A stretch of 5,815 bases of DNA from Alphaproteobacteria bacterium (lineage in GTDB: Bacteria > Pseudomonadota > Alphaproteobacteria > Micropepsales > Micropepsaceae): the NCBI GenBank assembly GCA_015654715.1, contig JAATGK010000095.1, forward strand, positions 1-5,815, given 5' to 3'. The notes below the pieces were generated by a model. That model was given only the letters and a program-made list of their open reading frames with translations. It was not told the origin of the DNA and did no database searches. Both the position numbers and the translations under genes were made by a program. Numbering within the stretch: position 1 is the first letter of the stretch; each line of letters starts with the position of its first letter. This document shows positions 1 to 5,187 of the stretch, piece by piece.

Positions 1-736
1 GGATTGGCTCGCCGTCGAATATGCCTGCGATCAATTGGCCGCCCATGGCCATGCGGAAAATGTTCGGCAGCGGCCATGGCGGCGTATTGGTTGGCAGCCG
101 TTCAACGGCGCGCGGCGATAAAATCAGATTGCCGTGAGCAGCCTCACCGCCGAGCGCCTTCTGCCAGGAGAAGGTGGCGACATCGAGCTTGTTCCAGGCG
201 ATGTCCTGGGCAAACGCGGCGCTGGTGGCATCGGCGAAGGTCAGGCCTTCGCGATTGTCCGGGATCCAGTCGCCATTGGGAACGCGAACACCCGAAGTCG
301 TGCCGTTCCAGGTGAACACCACGTCGTGGCTGAAATCGACTTGCTTGAGATCGGGAATTTCGCCGTAACCGGCTTTCAAGATGCGCGCGTCTTTCAGCTT
401 GAGCTGCTTGACCACATCGGTGACCCAGCCTTCGCCGAAGCTTTCCCAGGCGAGCAGATCGACCGGGCGGGCGCCCAGCATCGACCACAGCGCCATTTCG
501 ACAGCGCCGGTGTCCGAAGCGGGCACGATGCCGACGCGATAATCGGCCGGCAGTTCGAGCACGGCCTTGGTGCGGGTGATGGCTTCCTTCAGCCGCGCCT
601 TACCGAGCTTGCCGCGATGGCTGCGGCCGAGCGTATCGAGTTGGAGATTTTGCGGAGTCCAGCCCGGGCGCTTGGCGCAAGGTCCAGACGAAAAAAAAGG
701 CCGTGCAGGACGCACAGCCAGCGGATCGTTTGTCAT
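1..736 (-). CDS. serC: Phosphoserine aminotransferase SerC, 3' end cut off by the window edge
   Basis: SerC is a PLP-dependent class V aminotransferase. It converts 3-phosphohydroxypyruvate and glutamate to O-phosphoserine in cytosolic serine synthesis, and also serves the pyridoxal phosphate pathway. The 245 codons present begin [10 protein letters not shown] and carry the hallmarks of the long alphaproteobacterial form: [11 protein letters not shown] (about 16-26), GRSHR (37-41), [15 protein letters not shown] (71-85), WESFGEGW (97-104), [13 protein letters not shown] (141-153), DATSAAFAQ (169-177) and [11 protein letters not shown] (188-198), where K193 should be the PLP lysine. Family members are about 380-390 residues, so roughly 140 are missing beyond position 1. 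The start is ATG 736-734, with GGAAGGA seven bases upstream; the ATG at 743-741 is in another frame. A run of eight T on the coding strand (A8 at 691-698) stays in frame. serA often follows serC in this class, but lies outside the window if present. Confidence 0.97.
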   Translation of the reverse strand, partial: MTNDPLAVRPARPFFSSGPCAKRPGWTPQNLQLDTLGRSHRGKLGKARLKEAITRTKAVLELPADYRVGIVPASDTGAVEMALWSMLGARPVDLLAWESFGEGWVTDVVKQLKLKDARILKAGYGEIPDLKQVDFSHDVVFTWNGTTSGVRVPNGDWIPDNREGLTFADATSAAFAQDIAWNKLDVATFSWQKALGGEAAHGNLILSPRAVERLPTNTPPWPLPNIFRMAMGGQLIAGIFDGEPI

Positions 737-786
737 CCGACATTCCTTCCAGAATGTTAGCACCTCGTTGGGGAGGCGTGGCCCAG
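737..786 (-). ncRNA. Candidate serC leader RNA (cis-regulatory)
   Basis: This is the 5' untranslated leader of serC, about 50 nt between the predicted transcription start and the start codon. It can fold into two hairpins. The first pairs CCTC with GAGG (763-766 with 773-776, six-base loop), with possible extension by CA/TG at 761-762 and 779-780. The second is a perfect 6-bp stem, ACATTC/GAATGT (740-745 with 752-757), whose loop TGGAAG and 3' arm contain the GGAAGGA ribosome binding site. Established knowledge: alphaproteobacteria have a described serC leader upstream of serC-serA operons, whose final stem overlaps the ribosome binding site. Position, size and architecture match it. I infer translation control by sequestering the ribosome binding site; the ligand, if any, is not evident from the sequence. 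Confidence 0.72.
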
Positions 787-791
787 TTACG

Positions 792-820
792 TAGATAACG
801 AATCTCCGGCGCCTAGTCAA
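792..820 (-). promoter_or_regulatory. Sigma-70 type promoter for serC
   Basis: Read on the minus strand, there is a -35 box TTGACT (820-815), exactly 17 bp, and a -10 box TATCTA (797-792). The predicted start of transcription is near 785, just before the candidate serC leader. The -35 matches the consensus in 5 of 6 positions, and the serC leader is expected to sit right behind a promoter. No clear operator is visible. Confidence 0.75.
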
Positions 821-866
821 ACGAAAGTTACGCAACGGACTGAAATATTGAATGAGCAAGAATCGT

Positions 867-914
867 TCGGGGACATATCCCGATGTTGTCGCGGCCGGGG
901 CCGGGCTTGCCGCG
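867..914 (-). terminator. Two adjacent hairpins beyond the HEPN gene, possible weak terminator
   Basis: The gap of about 145 bp between the HEPN stop and the serC promoter holds two short inverted repeats. One is CGCGGC/GCCGCG (890-895 with 909-914, 13-base loop). The other is TCGGGG/TCCCGA (867-872 with 878-883, one G-U pair, five-base loop). Read in the direction of the HEPN transcript they come one after the other, followed by a sequence with only scattered T (ACGATTCTTGCTC). Without a proper U-run, intrinsic termination is doubtful. I see nothing else in 821-966. Confidence 0.25.
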
Positions 915-966
915 AATACAATATGTAAAACAAACAATAACGGCGAATCTGTTTCCTTCTAATTCG

Positions 967-1349
967 CTATACGCAAACCCGCCGCGCTTCGGCAAGAAAT
1001 GCCGCGGCGCGAGCCAGATAGGATTCCGCTGTCGCGCGATCGACGAACCATGGACCGTCGCCGTAATCGACACCTTGTTTGGTATCGAAGCCGTCTTGCA
1101 GAAACTTGGCGATTTCGCCGTCGAATGGCAGGCCGTCGTGGATCAGTTCGAGGATTTTGGTTCGCGCGCCCGAATGTGATTTCACGGCCAATCCAGTTTT
1201 TTCGAAGAGGACGGCTCGTGCCGCGTTTAAGGCCGCAGTATAGGCCCCCCCCGTGCGGCATCTTCATAGATTTCGGCAAGGAACGCGCGTTGGGCTCGTT
1301 CCAGTAGCATATCCGCGAGGGACTGGTAATTGATTGCTTCCGGACTCAC
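967..1349 (-). pseudogene. HEPN-domain protein (MNT partner), frameshifted at a G8 run
   Basis: HEPN proteins are small helical partners of minimal nucleotidyltransferases; in characterised pairs the HEPN protein is the toxin (often an RNase) and the MNT modifies and neutralises it. The gene starts at GTG 1349-1347 inside the GTGA that ends the MNT gene, and runs ...FLAEIYEDAAR. It then meets a run of eight G (C8 at 1245-1252) and stops at TAA 1229-1227 after 40 codons. Past the run, a different frame continues convincingly to TAG at 969-967 with the HEPN signatures AYTAALNAARAVLFEKTG, VKSHSGARTK and GVDYG. The total is 383 bases, so losing two G gives 126 residues (EDAARGAY matches family spacing), while gaining one adds a glycine. 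I see no canonical R-x4-6-H RNase motif in the reconstructed protein. It may be a true pseudogene, a phase-variable gene or a sequencing error. Confidence 0.82.
1245..1252. repeat. Homopolymer of eight C (G8 on the coding strand) at the HEPN frameshift
   Basis: A tract of eight identical bases lies exactly where the HEPN reading frame breaks: frame 0 is correct before it, and a frame consistent with two extra or one missing base is correct after it. Homopolymers of this length are prone to slipped-strand replication and to sequencing miscounts, so it is the obvious site of the shift. Confidence 0.9.
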
Positions 1350-1675
1350 AGCGAAATGGCCTCATTGCGCACGTTGTGCATAAAGCCGGTTCGTTTTTGT
1401 AGGTCATCCGACGTAACTGGTTTCAGCGACAGGACATACCTTCCGGCGGTATCCATGCCGATCGCCCAAGAAATATCGCCCAGCCGCTCCATCTCGGCCC
1501 ACCAGTCGACCGGCCCCTCCAGCACCACCAGCACGTCGTAATCGCTGTCGTCGCGATGATCGCCGCGGGCGCGGCTGCCGTAGAGCAGCACCTGTTTCAG
1601 GCGCACGCCGTACAGCACCTCAAGTTCGCGCTTGAGGCGGGCGAGAATCGGGTCGTCGGGCAGCGGCCGGTCCAT
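1346..1675 (-). CDS. Minimal nucleotidyltransferase (MNT), HEPN/MNT antitoxin-like
   Basis: This 109-residue protein has the DNA polymerase beta-type nucleotidyltransferase core and little else. The GS motif is at 33-34 in LLYGSRARGD, and the two metal-binding aspartates are D45 and D47 in DDSDYDVLV. The segment expected to hold a third carboxylate (VLSLKPVTSDDL, about 81-92) does not show an obvious one, which seems common in this subfamily. The C-terminus GFMHNVRNEAISL resembles MNT proteins encoded next to HEPN genes. In studied pairs the MNT adds nucleotides to the HEPN toxin and so acts as antitoxin; here that role is inferred. The stop overlaps the GTG of the HEPN gene by four bases, implying translational coupling. 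No convincing Shine-Dalgarno sequence precedes the ATG, and a -10-like box lies six bases upstream, so the mRNA may be leaderless. Confidence 0.9.
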   Translation of the reverse strand: MDRPLPDDPILARLKRELEVLYGVRLKQVLLYGSRARGDHRDDSDYDVLVVLEGPVDWWAEMERLGDISWAIGMDTAGRYVLSLKPVTSDDLQKRTGFMHNVRNEAISL

Positions 1676-1681
1676 GGCGCC

Positions 1682-1710
1682 AGTATAGCGGCATTACTCC
1701 AGCGTTCGAA
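1682..1710 (-). promoter_or_regulatory. Possible promoter of the MNT/HEPN pair, giving a leaderless mRNA
   Basis: On the minus strand, TATACT (1687-1682) is a good -10 box, with TTCGAA (1710-1705) 17 bp upstream as a poor -35 (three of six matches). Only six bases separate the -10 box from the MNT start codon at 1675, so transcription would begin at or next to the A of the ATG. Confidence 0.4.
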
Positions 1711-1798
1711 GCGGGCCTCCGCGTGGCTGGGGATTATTCCGGCAAGTGTCTTGCACTGTCCTCGGAATGGATCAATGAGGGCCCCAGTCTGGGACAGA

Positions 1799-1815
1799 CG
1801 GTTAACCGATAACCG
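1799..1815. repeat. Short inverted repeat upstream of the exported NlpC/P60-like gene
   Basis: CGGTTA (1799-1804) and TAACCG (1810-1815) form a perfect 6-bp inverted repeat around a five-base spacer, in the divergent intergenic region 1676-1910. It could be an operator or a small hairpin, or chance. I see no clear promoter for the rightward gene in this region. Confidence 0.3.
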
Positions 1816-1910
1816 CATTCAGACCGCAACGGCGCGCCGAAGATGGTGAATTCCGCAAGCTGCGTTAAGGGGTTGGGTAGAAACAAGACAACGTTCCGGT
1901 GAGGACTTTC

Positions 1911-2342
1911 ATGCGCCGACTTCTGTTTGCCGTCACGGCTTTGGTCACGTTCGCTGTTCCGTCTTTGGCCGCCATTCAGACCACGTCCGAGCCGCAGGTT
2001 GCCTCGCTCGGCCGCCATCATGACGACGGTTCGGAATATGTCTGGCGCGTTTTCTGCAATTCCGGCCTCAGCTACAGCTTCATTCCCGCCAGCCAGTTTC
2101 CGGTTTCGGCCCGGTTCGAGGAAGTCAGTAGCCCACAAACCGGCGACATCGCCTGGTGGCCGGAATTCGTCGCGATCTTTGTGGCGCAGAATCAATCGCT
2201 GATCACCCAGGCCGGCATGGTCAAGCTCGCCGATCTCTCGGCTGACGGGGCGCGGCCGCATTTCTTCCGCATGCGCGTCATGGCTGATGAAGAGCCCGGC
2301 AAGCAACCCGCCGCCGGCACGTGCGAGAAAAATTTGCTCTGA
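1911..2342 (+). CDS. Small exported protein, degenerate NlpC/P60-like domain
   Basis: The predicted protein has 143 residues. Residues 1-20 form a signal peptide (MRR, a hydrophobic stretch, then SLA before the cleavage site), so the mature protein should be periplasmic. The mature part resembles the NlpC/P60 cysteine peptidase fold that cuts peptidoglycan stem peptides: DGSEYVWRVFCNSGL (39-53) aligns by eye with the DCSGFVxxVFxxAG helix, SPQTGDIAWWP (74-84) with the PQPGDLxxWP turn, and EFVAIFV (85-91) with the HVGIYV strand. On that alignment the catalytic Cys is Gly40 and the catalytic His is Phe86, so it is probably not an active peptidase. C49 and C138 could form a disulfide. The start is ATG 1911 with GGTGAGG six bases before it; the in-frame GTG at 1899 would put the ribosome binding site inside the gene. 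It stands alone, divergent from the MNT gene and convergent with phzF. The fold assignment is tentative. Confidence 0.8.
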   Translation: MRRLLFAVTALVTFAVPSLAAIQTTSEPQVASLGRHHDDGSEYVWRVFCNSGLSYSFIPASQFPVSARFEEVSSPQTGDIAWWPEFVAIFVAQNQSLITQAGMVKLADLSADGARPHFFRMRVMADEEPGKQPAAGTCEKNLL

Positions 2343-2345
2343 CTA

Positions 2346-2381
2346 TCATCCCAGGCGAAGCGTATTCGCGGCCGGGAATGA
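2346..2381. repeat. Imperfect palindrome between convergent genes, REP-like or terminator
   Basis: Just after the stop at 2342 and before the phzF stop at 2390, TCATCCC and GGCGAA (2346-2359) pair with TTCGC and CCGGGAATGA (2365-2381), leaving a GCGTA loop and small bulges. The motif, TCATCCC...GGGAATGA around a GC-rich core, resembles the dispersed intergenic palindromes found in many alphaproteobacterial genomes. It could stop transcription from both sides, although neither strand shows a T-run. Confidence 0.5.
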
Positions 2382-2389
2382 CAACGAGG

Positions 2390-3199
2390 TCAGACGAAAA
2401 TCTCGCCCGTCAAATACAACGCGCAGGTTCCTGCGATCACGGTGCGTGCGCCGTCGTCGGTGACGGTGAGATCGCCGCCGCGGGGCGAGACCTGCCGCGC
2501 TTTCATCATCTTTTTCGCCAAGCGCTGCGCCCAGAACGGCGTCAGGATGCAATGCGAGGAGCCGGTCACCGGATCTTCCGGCACGCCTTTGTCGGGGGCG
2601 AAGAAGCGCGAGACGAAATCGTAGCCCTCGTCGCCTGATGCCGTGACGACCATTCCCCATAGTTGCTGGCTCCGCAGCACGCGGGCAATCTCACCGCAAT
2701 CGCGAATCCCCCGTATCACTTTGGGATCGTCCCACAGCCCGAGAAGATAGCGCGCCCGGTGGAGTTCCTTGGGCGGGACAACGCCGAGTGCCGCGCCAAT
2801 CTCGGCGGCGAATCCGGCGGGCGCTTCGAACGGCTTGGGCGGGTCGGCAGGCAGCGACATGGTGAGCCCGTCTTCGCCGCGCGCCACGATCAATTCGCCC
2901 GAGCGCGTCGTGAATGTTACGCGCGCCAATCCCCGGTCCAATTCCTCGAACAACAGCCAAGCGCTCGCCAGTGTGGCGTGGCCGCAAAGCTCGACTTCAC
3001 CACCCGGCGTGAACCAGCGCAGGTCATAGCGCCCGGTGGCCGTCGGCACCAGGAACGCGGTTTCCGACAGGTTGTTCTCGCGCGCGATGGCCTGCATCAG
3101 GGCGGGCTCCAGCCACGCGGTCAGCGGCACCACGCCGGCGGGATTGCCTTCCAGCGGCCGCGCCGCAAATGCATCGATCTGCCAGAGCTTGAGTTGCAT
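2390..3199 (-). CDS. PhzF-family epimerase/isomerase-like protein
   Basis: A complete member of the PhzF/YddE family (diaminopimelate-epimerase-like fold), 269 residues long, within the usual 260-300. The N-terminal half opens with MQLKLWQIDAFA and has EGNPAGVV (17-24). NNLSETAF (42-49) contains Glu46, the equivalent of the catalytic glutamate of PhzF. FTPGGEVELCGHATLAS (63-79) follows, and the second half carries EDPVTGSSHC (208-217). Family members catalyse proton shifts on small cytosolic metabolites, but most, including this one, have no known substrate; there are no phenazine genes here, so a phenazine role is unlikely. I chose ATG 3199-3197 because family proteins begin this way and GGGGA sits five bases upstream; ATG 3214 would add five residues. 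It follows queD by 23 bp on the same strand, which suggests one operon, and ends facing the palindrome at 2346-2381. Confidence 0.93.
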   Translation of the reverse strand: MQLKLWQIDAFAARPLEGNPAGVVPLTAWLEPALMQAIARENNLSETAFLVPTATGRYDLRWFTPGGEVELCGHATLASAWLLFEELDRGLARVTFTTRSGELIVARGEDGLTMSLPADPPKPFEAPAGFAAEIGAALGVVPPKELHRARYLLGLWDDPKVIRGIRDCGEIARVLRSQQLWGMVVTASGDEGYDFVSRFFAPDKGVPEDPVTGSSHCILTPFWAQRLAKKMMKARQVSPRGGDLTVTDDGARTVIAGTCALYLTGEIFV

Positions 3200-3222
3200 G
3201 GAGGTCCCCATGTGACAGACGA

Positions 3223-3570
3223 TCAGCGGCTGACTTCGGCCCAGCAGTCGTTGTTCTCCCACACTGTCACGCGCACCGCGGCGGCGAGGTGGTCGAGGAA
3301 CCAGCGGGCGATGATTTCCGCGGTGGGGTTGGTGAGGCCGGGAACTTCGTTGAGCAGCTTGTGGTCGACTTGGGCGATGAGCGGGGTGACCGCGGCATCG
3401 ACTTCACCGAAATCCTTCACAAAGCCACGCTCATCGATCTCGCCCCGAAGCACGATTTCGACACGATAATTGTGGCCGTGCAAATTGCGGCAACGATGGC
3501 TCTCGGGAACCTTCGGCAGGAAATGTGCGGATTCAAAACGGAAGGTGCGGCCGATGGTGGCGATGGGCAT
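3223..3570 (-). CDS. queD: 6-carboxy-5,6,7,8-tetrahydropterin synthase QueD
   Basis: QueD converts 7,8-dihydroneopterin triphosphate to 6-carboxytetrahydropterin, the second step from GTP to queuosine, a modified base of tRNA anticodons. The 115 residues form one PTPS/QueD domain of normal length. The zinc ligands are H16 (FESAHFLP), H31 and H33. The CxxxHGH motif C27-RNL-HGH, with catalytic Cys27, is typical of QueD. D69-H70 (QVDHKLLNE) and E105 (VWEN) complete the active site, and NPTAEIIA (81-88) is a family signature. The start is ATG 3570-3568, with a weak AGAGAA upstream. The other queuosine genes (queC, queE, queF) are not next to it in this window; its only partner is phzF, 23 bp downstream. 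Eukaryotic-type 6-pyruvoyl-tetrahydropterin synthase is a less likely reading. Confidence 0.95.
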   Translation of the reverse strand: MPIATIGRTFRFESAHFLPKVPESHRCRNLHGHNYRVEIVLRGEIDERGFVKDFGEVDAAVTPLIAQVDHKLLNEVPGLTNPTAEIIARWFLDHLAAAVRVTVWENNDCWAEVSR

Positions 3571-3742
3571 TCAAGTTCTCTGGTTTTCGTGTCGTAAACT
3601 TGGCTGCCTTTTAAAACGGACCGCGATTGAAATCCACTATCGCCTTGCGGGAGGCATTGCGGGTGCGGTTTCCGTGCCGAAAAGCGGTTTTCCTAGCCTC
3701 CTGGTAGCGTATAGTTCGCCCCTAAATGGGGTAGGGGTGGGC
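3571..3742. promoter_or_regulatory. Divergent intergenic region between queD and the membrane protein gene
   Basis: This 172-bp region should hold promoters for both directions. Towards the right, TATAGT (3710-3715) is a good -10 box, about 28 bp before the start codon at 3743, but the matching -35 position is only a T-rich TTTTCC (3688-3693, 16 bp spacing). A near-direct repeat, GCGGTTTCC and GCGGTTTTCC (starting at 3665 and 3684, 19 bp apart), lies just upstream and overlaps that -35 area, so it could be an operator. A small hairpin GCCT/AGGC is at 3642-3655. No convincing leftward promoter or preQ1 riboswitch is visible. Confidence 0.4.
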
Positions 3743-4507
3743 ATGCGAACATGGGGTTGGGCGCTGGTGCTCGTGGGAGTCGCGGTGATCGGCACCGCGG
3801 TGGTCGTTTCGTCGCAAGAGCACTACACGTCGCCGTGGCCCGCGCCCGCCATGCATCGGCCGTTACCGCCAGCCGTGCATCAACCGGCGGCGGCGCAGGC
3901 CACGACGCAGCAACAGCCGTCACGGCATTTCCGGCCTCTCTATCAGCAGCATCGCGATCAGGTGGTGCGTGTTTCCGGCTATTCGCAGCGCGCCCGCACC
4001 AACCGCGTCGTAGCGGCGATCTGTTTTCTGATGTTTGCGCTTGTCACGTTGCCGAAGAATAGCCGCGACGTGCGCGCGTTCTATTACCAGCTGGTTGCCA
4101 CCCGGCCGTTGCCCGCCGAAGCCGGCGAGGATGACGAGAACAACCGCCGGGCCCGCCAGGTGCTGTTTTTCTATCTGTTATTTCTGCTCTATCAGGTGGT
4201 GCAGTTTCCCCTCACCTGGGGACGCGACAATGCGGTGCAGTTCTATTCCGATCTTGTCTTCCAGTTTCTCCTGCTCACCGGCGTGGTCGTGACCTTCTGG
4301 CAATTGAAGCGCGGCGTTGCCGAACATTTCGCGGACGACCCCGGCGCGCCCATCCGGATGGAAGGCTGGCTGGGGACCAAGCTCGAAGGTCTCACGGTGC
4401 GCTGGCGCGACGTGTCGCGGTTGGCGCTGTTGATGTTCGTCGGCGGCTTCACCCCGGCCTTGCTGGCCAAGCTGCCGGACTGGCTGGATGTGATCGCGTC
4501 GTATTGA
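3743..4507 (+). CDS. Multi-pass membrane protein of unknown function
   Basis: I do not recognise a family. The 254-residue protein starts at ATG 3743 with a ribosome binding site (AGGGG, about five bases spacing). It has about five hydrophobic segments: residues 6-23 (an N-terminal anchor or uncleaved signal), 89-104 (VVAAICFLMFALVTLP), 140-157 (VLFFYLLFLLYQVVQF), 168-187 and 226-244. Between the first two lies a flexible Pro-, Ala- and Gln-rich stretch (29-60) and a basic segment (61-88, RHFRPLYQQHRDQ, SQRARTNR). An acidic patch, EAGEDDENN (126-134), precedes the third. The inner membrane is the likely location. There is no catalytic motif, and the aromatic-rich helices give no clue to a substrate. 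The possible 49-codon gene at 4504 overlaps its stop and could be co-translated. The open frame continues upstream of 3743, but that part lacks a start with a ribosome binding site and runs antisense to queD. Confidence 0.88.
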   Translation: MRTWGWALVLVGVAVIGTAVVVSSQEHYTSPWPAPAMHRPLPPAVHQPAAAQATTQQQPSRHFRPLYQQHRDQVVRVSGYSQRARTNRVVAAICFLMFALVTLPKNSRDVRAFYYQLVATRPLPAEAGEDDENNRRARQVLFFYLLFLLYQVVQFPLTWGRDNAVQFYSDLVFQFLLLTGVVVTFWQLKRGVAEHFADDPGAPIRMEGWLGTKLEGLTVRWRDVSRLALLMFVGGFTPALLAKLPDWLDVIASY

Positions 4508-4653
4508 ATCCGCGCAAATTGCACTATTGGATCGCGATCCTTCGCCCCGCCGATGCATCGTGGAAAATTGCTGACATCTGGGAGCGCCGCCTGGACGGCA
4601 AGAACTCCTTTCGCCAGCGGCTGAAGGCAGGCGGCACTGGGATTCTGCTTTAG
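4504..4653 (+). CDS. Possible small protein gene with TTG start overlapping the previous stop
   Basis: An open frame of 49 codons begins at TTG 4504, sharing TTGA with the stop of the membrane protein, and ends at TAG 4651. The peptide starts LNPRKLHYWIAILRPAD and continues WKIADIWERRLDGKNSF to KAGGTGILL. It is basic, has three tryptophans and looks like a real protein, with G/C-ending codons (CGC, CTG, GAC, GGC, AAG) as in its neighbours. No good ribosome binding site is present, so translation would depend on coupling to the gene before. It fills nearly all of the space up to the convergent gene, whose stop is at 4666. I recognise no domain. It could instead be a decayed fragment or non-coding. 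Confidence 0.45.
   Translation: MNPRKLHYWIAILRPADASWKIADIWERRLDGKNSFRQRLKAGGTGILL
4586..4635. repeat. 8-bp inverted repeat near a convergent gene end
   Basis: GCCGCCTG (4586-4593) and CAGGCGGC (4628-4635) are perfect inverted copies 34 bases apart, with a smaller GGC/GCC pairing inside. It lies where transcripts from both sides should end, inside the possible small gene. It may help termination, but there is no adjacent T-run and the GC-rich composition makes chance quite possible. Confidence 0.25.
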
Positions 4654-4665
4654 GCGCGACCAAAG

Positions 4666-5187
4666 TCAGTCGGACGTCTGCACGAAGCGGAATTTGCCGT
4701 CCTTTAAATAATACTGCCGCGTTGCGGATTCCAATCGCTCGACGACAAGGGAGTCGTGCGGAATACGCATTTTCTTTCTTGGATTTTCCCAGTCTTGAAC
4801 GGTCGTTGGTCCAAAGCGCCATATCACGTCGTAGCCCGGTTCGTCGTGCCATAACGTATGGACGTCCAATCTGTCGTTGCCGTCGCGCAGGATGACGATC
4901 GTTTCGATAAACCAGTCTTTGTCCGGCCGGATCACCGTCAACGCAACGTACTTGTTTCCGCTGCCGTCGAAATCGACCTCCGCCATTCCAGGGCAGAGGT
5001 TCTTATGGACATGTGTCCACAGCGACCGGTCGTCAGGCTGGAGGTCCGCGGCGCTGAGGATTTTCCACCCTGGATGCGCTTTCAGATACGCAATCGCAGC
5101 GGCTGGCGGATTGGCGCACGGATCGGCAGTGGATGCGGTCGCACCCAGCATCATGAAACAAAAAAGCGAACGGACAATCGGACGCAT
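4666..5187 (-). CDS. Small exported protein of unknown function downstream of rpoH
   Basis: The 173-residue protein has an N-terminal signal peptide, with arginines at 2 and 6, a hydrophobic core LFCFMMLGA and a likely cleavage after STA (19-21), so it should act in the periplasm or outside the cell. The mature part contains two cysteines (24 and 65) that could pair, and a VDFDGSGNKYVAL segment (71-83) whose D-x-D-x-S-G pattern resembles a calcium-binding loop. A strand-rich middle follows (TVIRPDKDWFIETIVIL, WHDEPGYDVIWRF). I recognise no named family. ATG 5187-5185 was chosen because it opens the signal peptide and follows a G-rich stretch. The rpoH stop lies 30 bp upstream on the same strand with no visible terminator between, so read-through from rpoH is plausible. 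Its end faces the membrane protein/small gene unit, 12 bp from the TAG at 4653. Confidence 0.85.
   Translation of the reverse strand: MRPIVRSLFCFMMLGATASTADPCANPPAAAIAYLKAHPGWKILSAADLQPDDRSLWTHVHKNLCPGMAEVDFDGSGNKYVALTVIRPDKDWFIETIVILRDGNDRLDVHTLWHDEPGYDVIWRFGPTTVQDWENPRKKMRIPHDSLVVERLESATRQYYLKDGKFRFVQTSD

Noticed and set aside
691..698. A8 tract as a possible frameshift in serC
   Set aside because: The serC frame reads correctly through it ([11 protein letters not shown]), so no shift is present.
134..760. A 208-codon plus-strand open frame
   Set aside because: It lies antisense to serC, whose minus-strand frame matches known motifs throughout; the product is low-complexity and unlike any family.
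883..1307. Plus-strand open frames opposite the HEPN gene
   Set aside because: The minus strand carries clear HEPN signatures; the plus-strand products show none.
1734..2306. A 190-codon minus-strand open frame
   Set aside because: It is antisense to the exported NlpC/P60-like gene, which has a signal peptide and ribosome binding site; the antisense product has neither.
2663..3469. A 268-codon plus-strand open frame
   Set aside because: It is antisense to phzF and queD, both certain by motif; long antisense frames are common in GC-rich DNA.
3571..3720. preQ1 riboswitch upstream of queD
   Set aside because: No recognisable preQ1 aptamer stem-loop with an A-rich tail was found before queD, and queD is not usually the only controlled gene.
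3470..3742. Upstream in-frame extension of the membrane protein
   Set aside because: It would overlap queD antisense, has no ribosome binding site, and would place the N-terminal hydrophobic segment in the middle of the protein.
4178..4852. A 224-codon minus-strand open frame
   Set aside because: It runs antisense to the membrane protein and overlaps the end of the exported protein gene in another frame; its product looks like out-of-frame translation.
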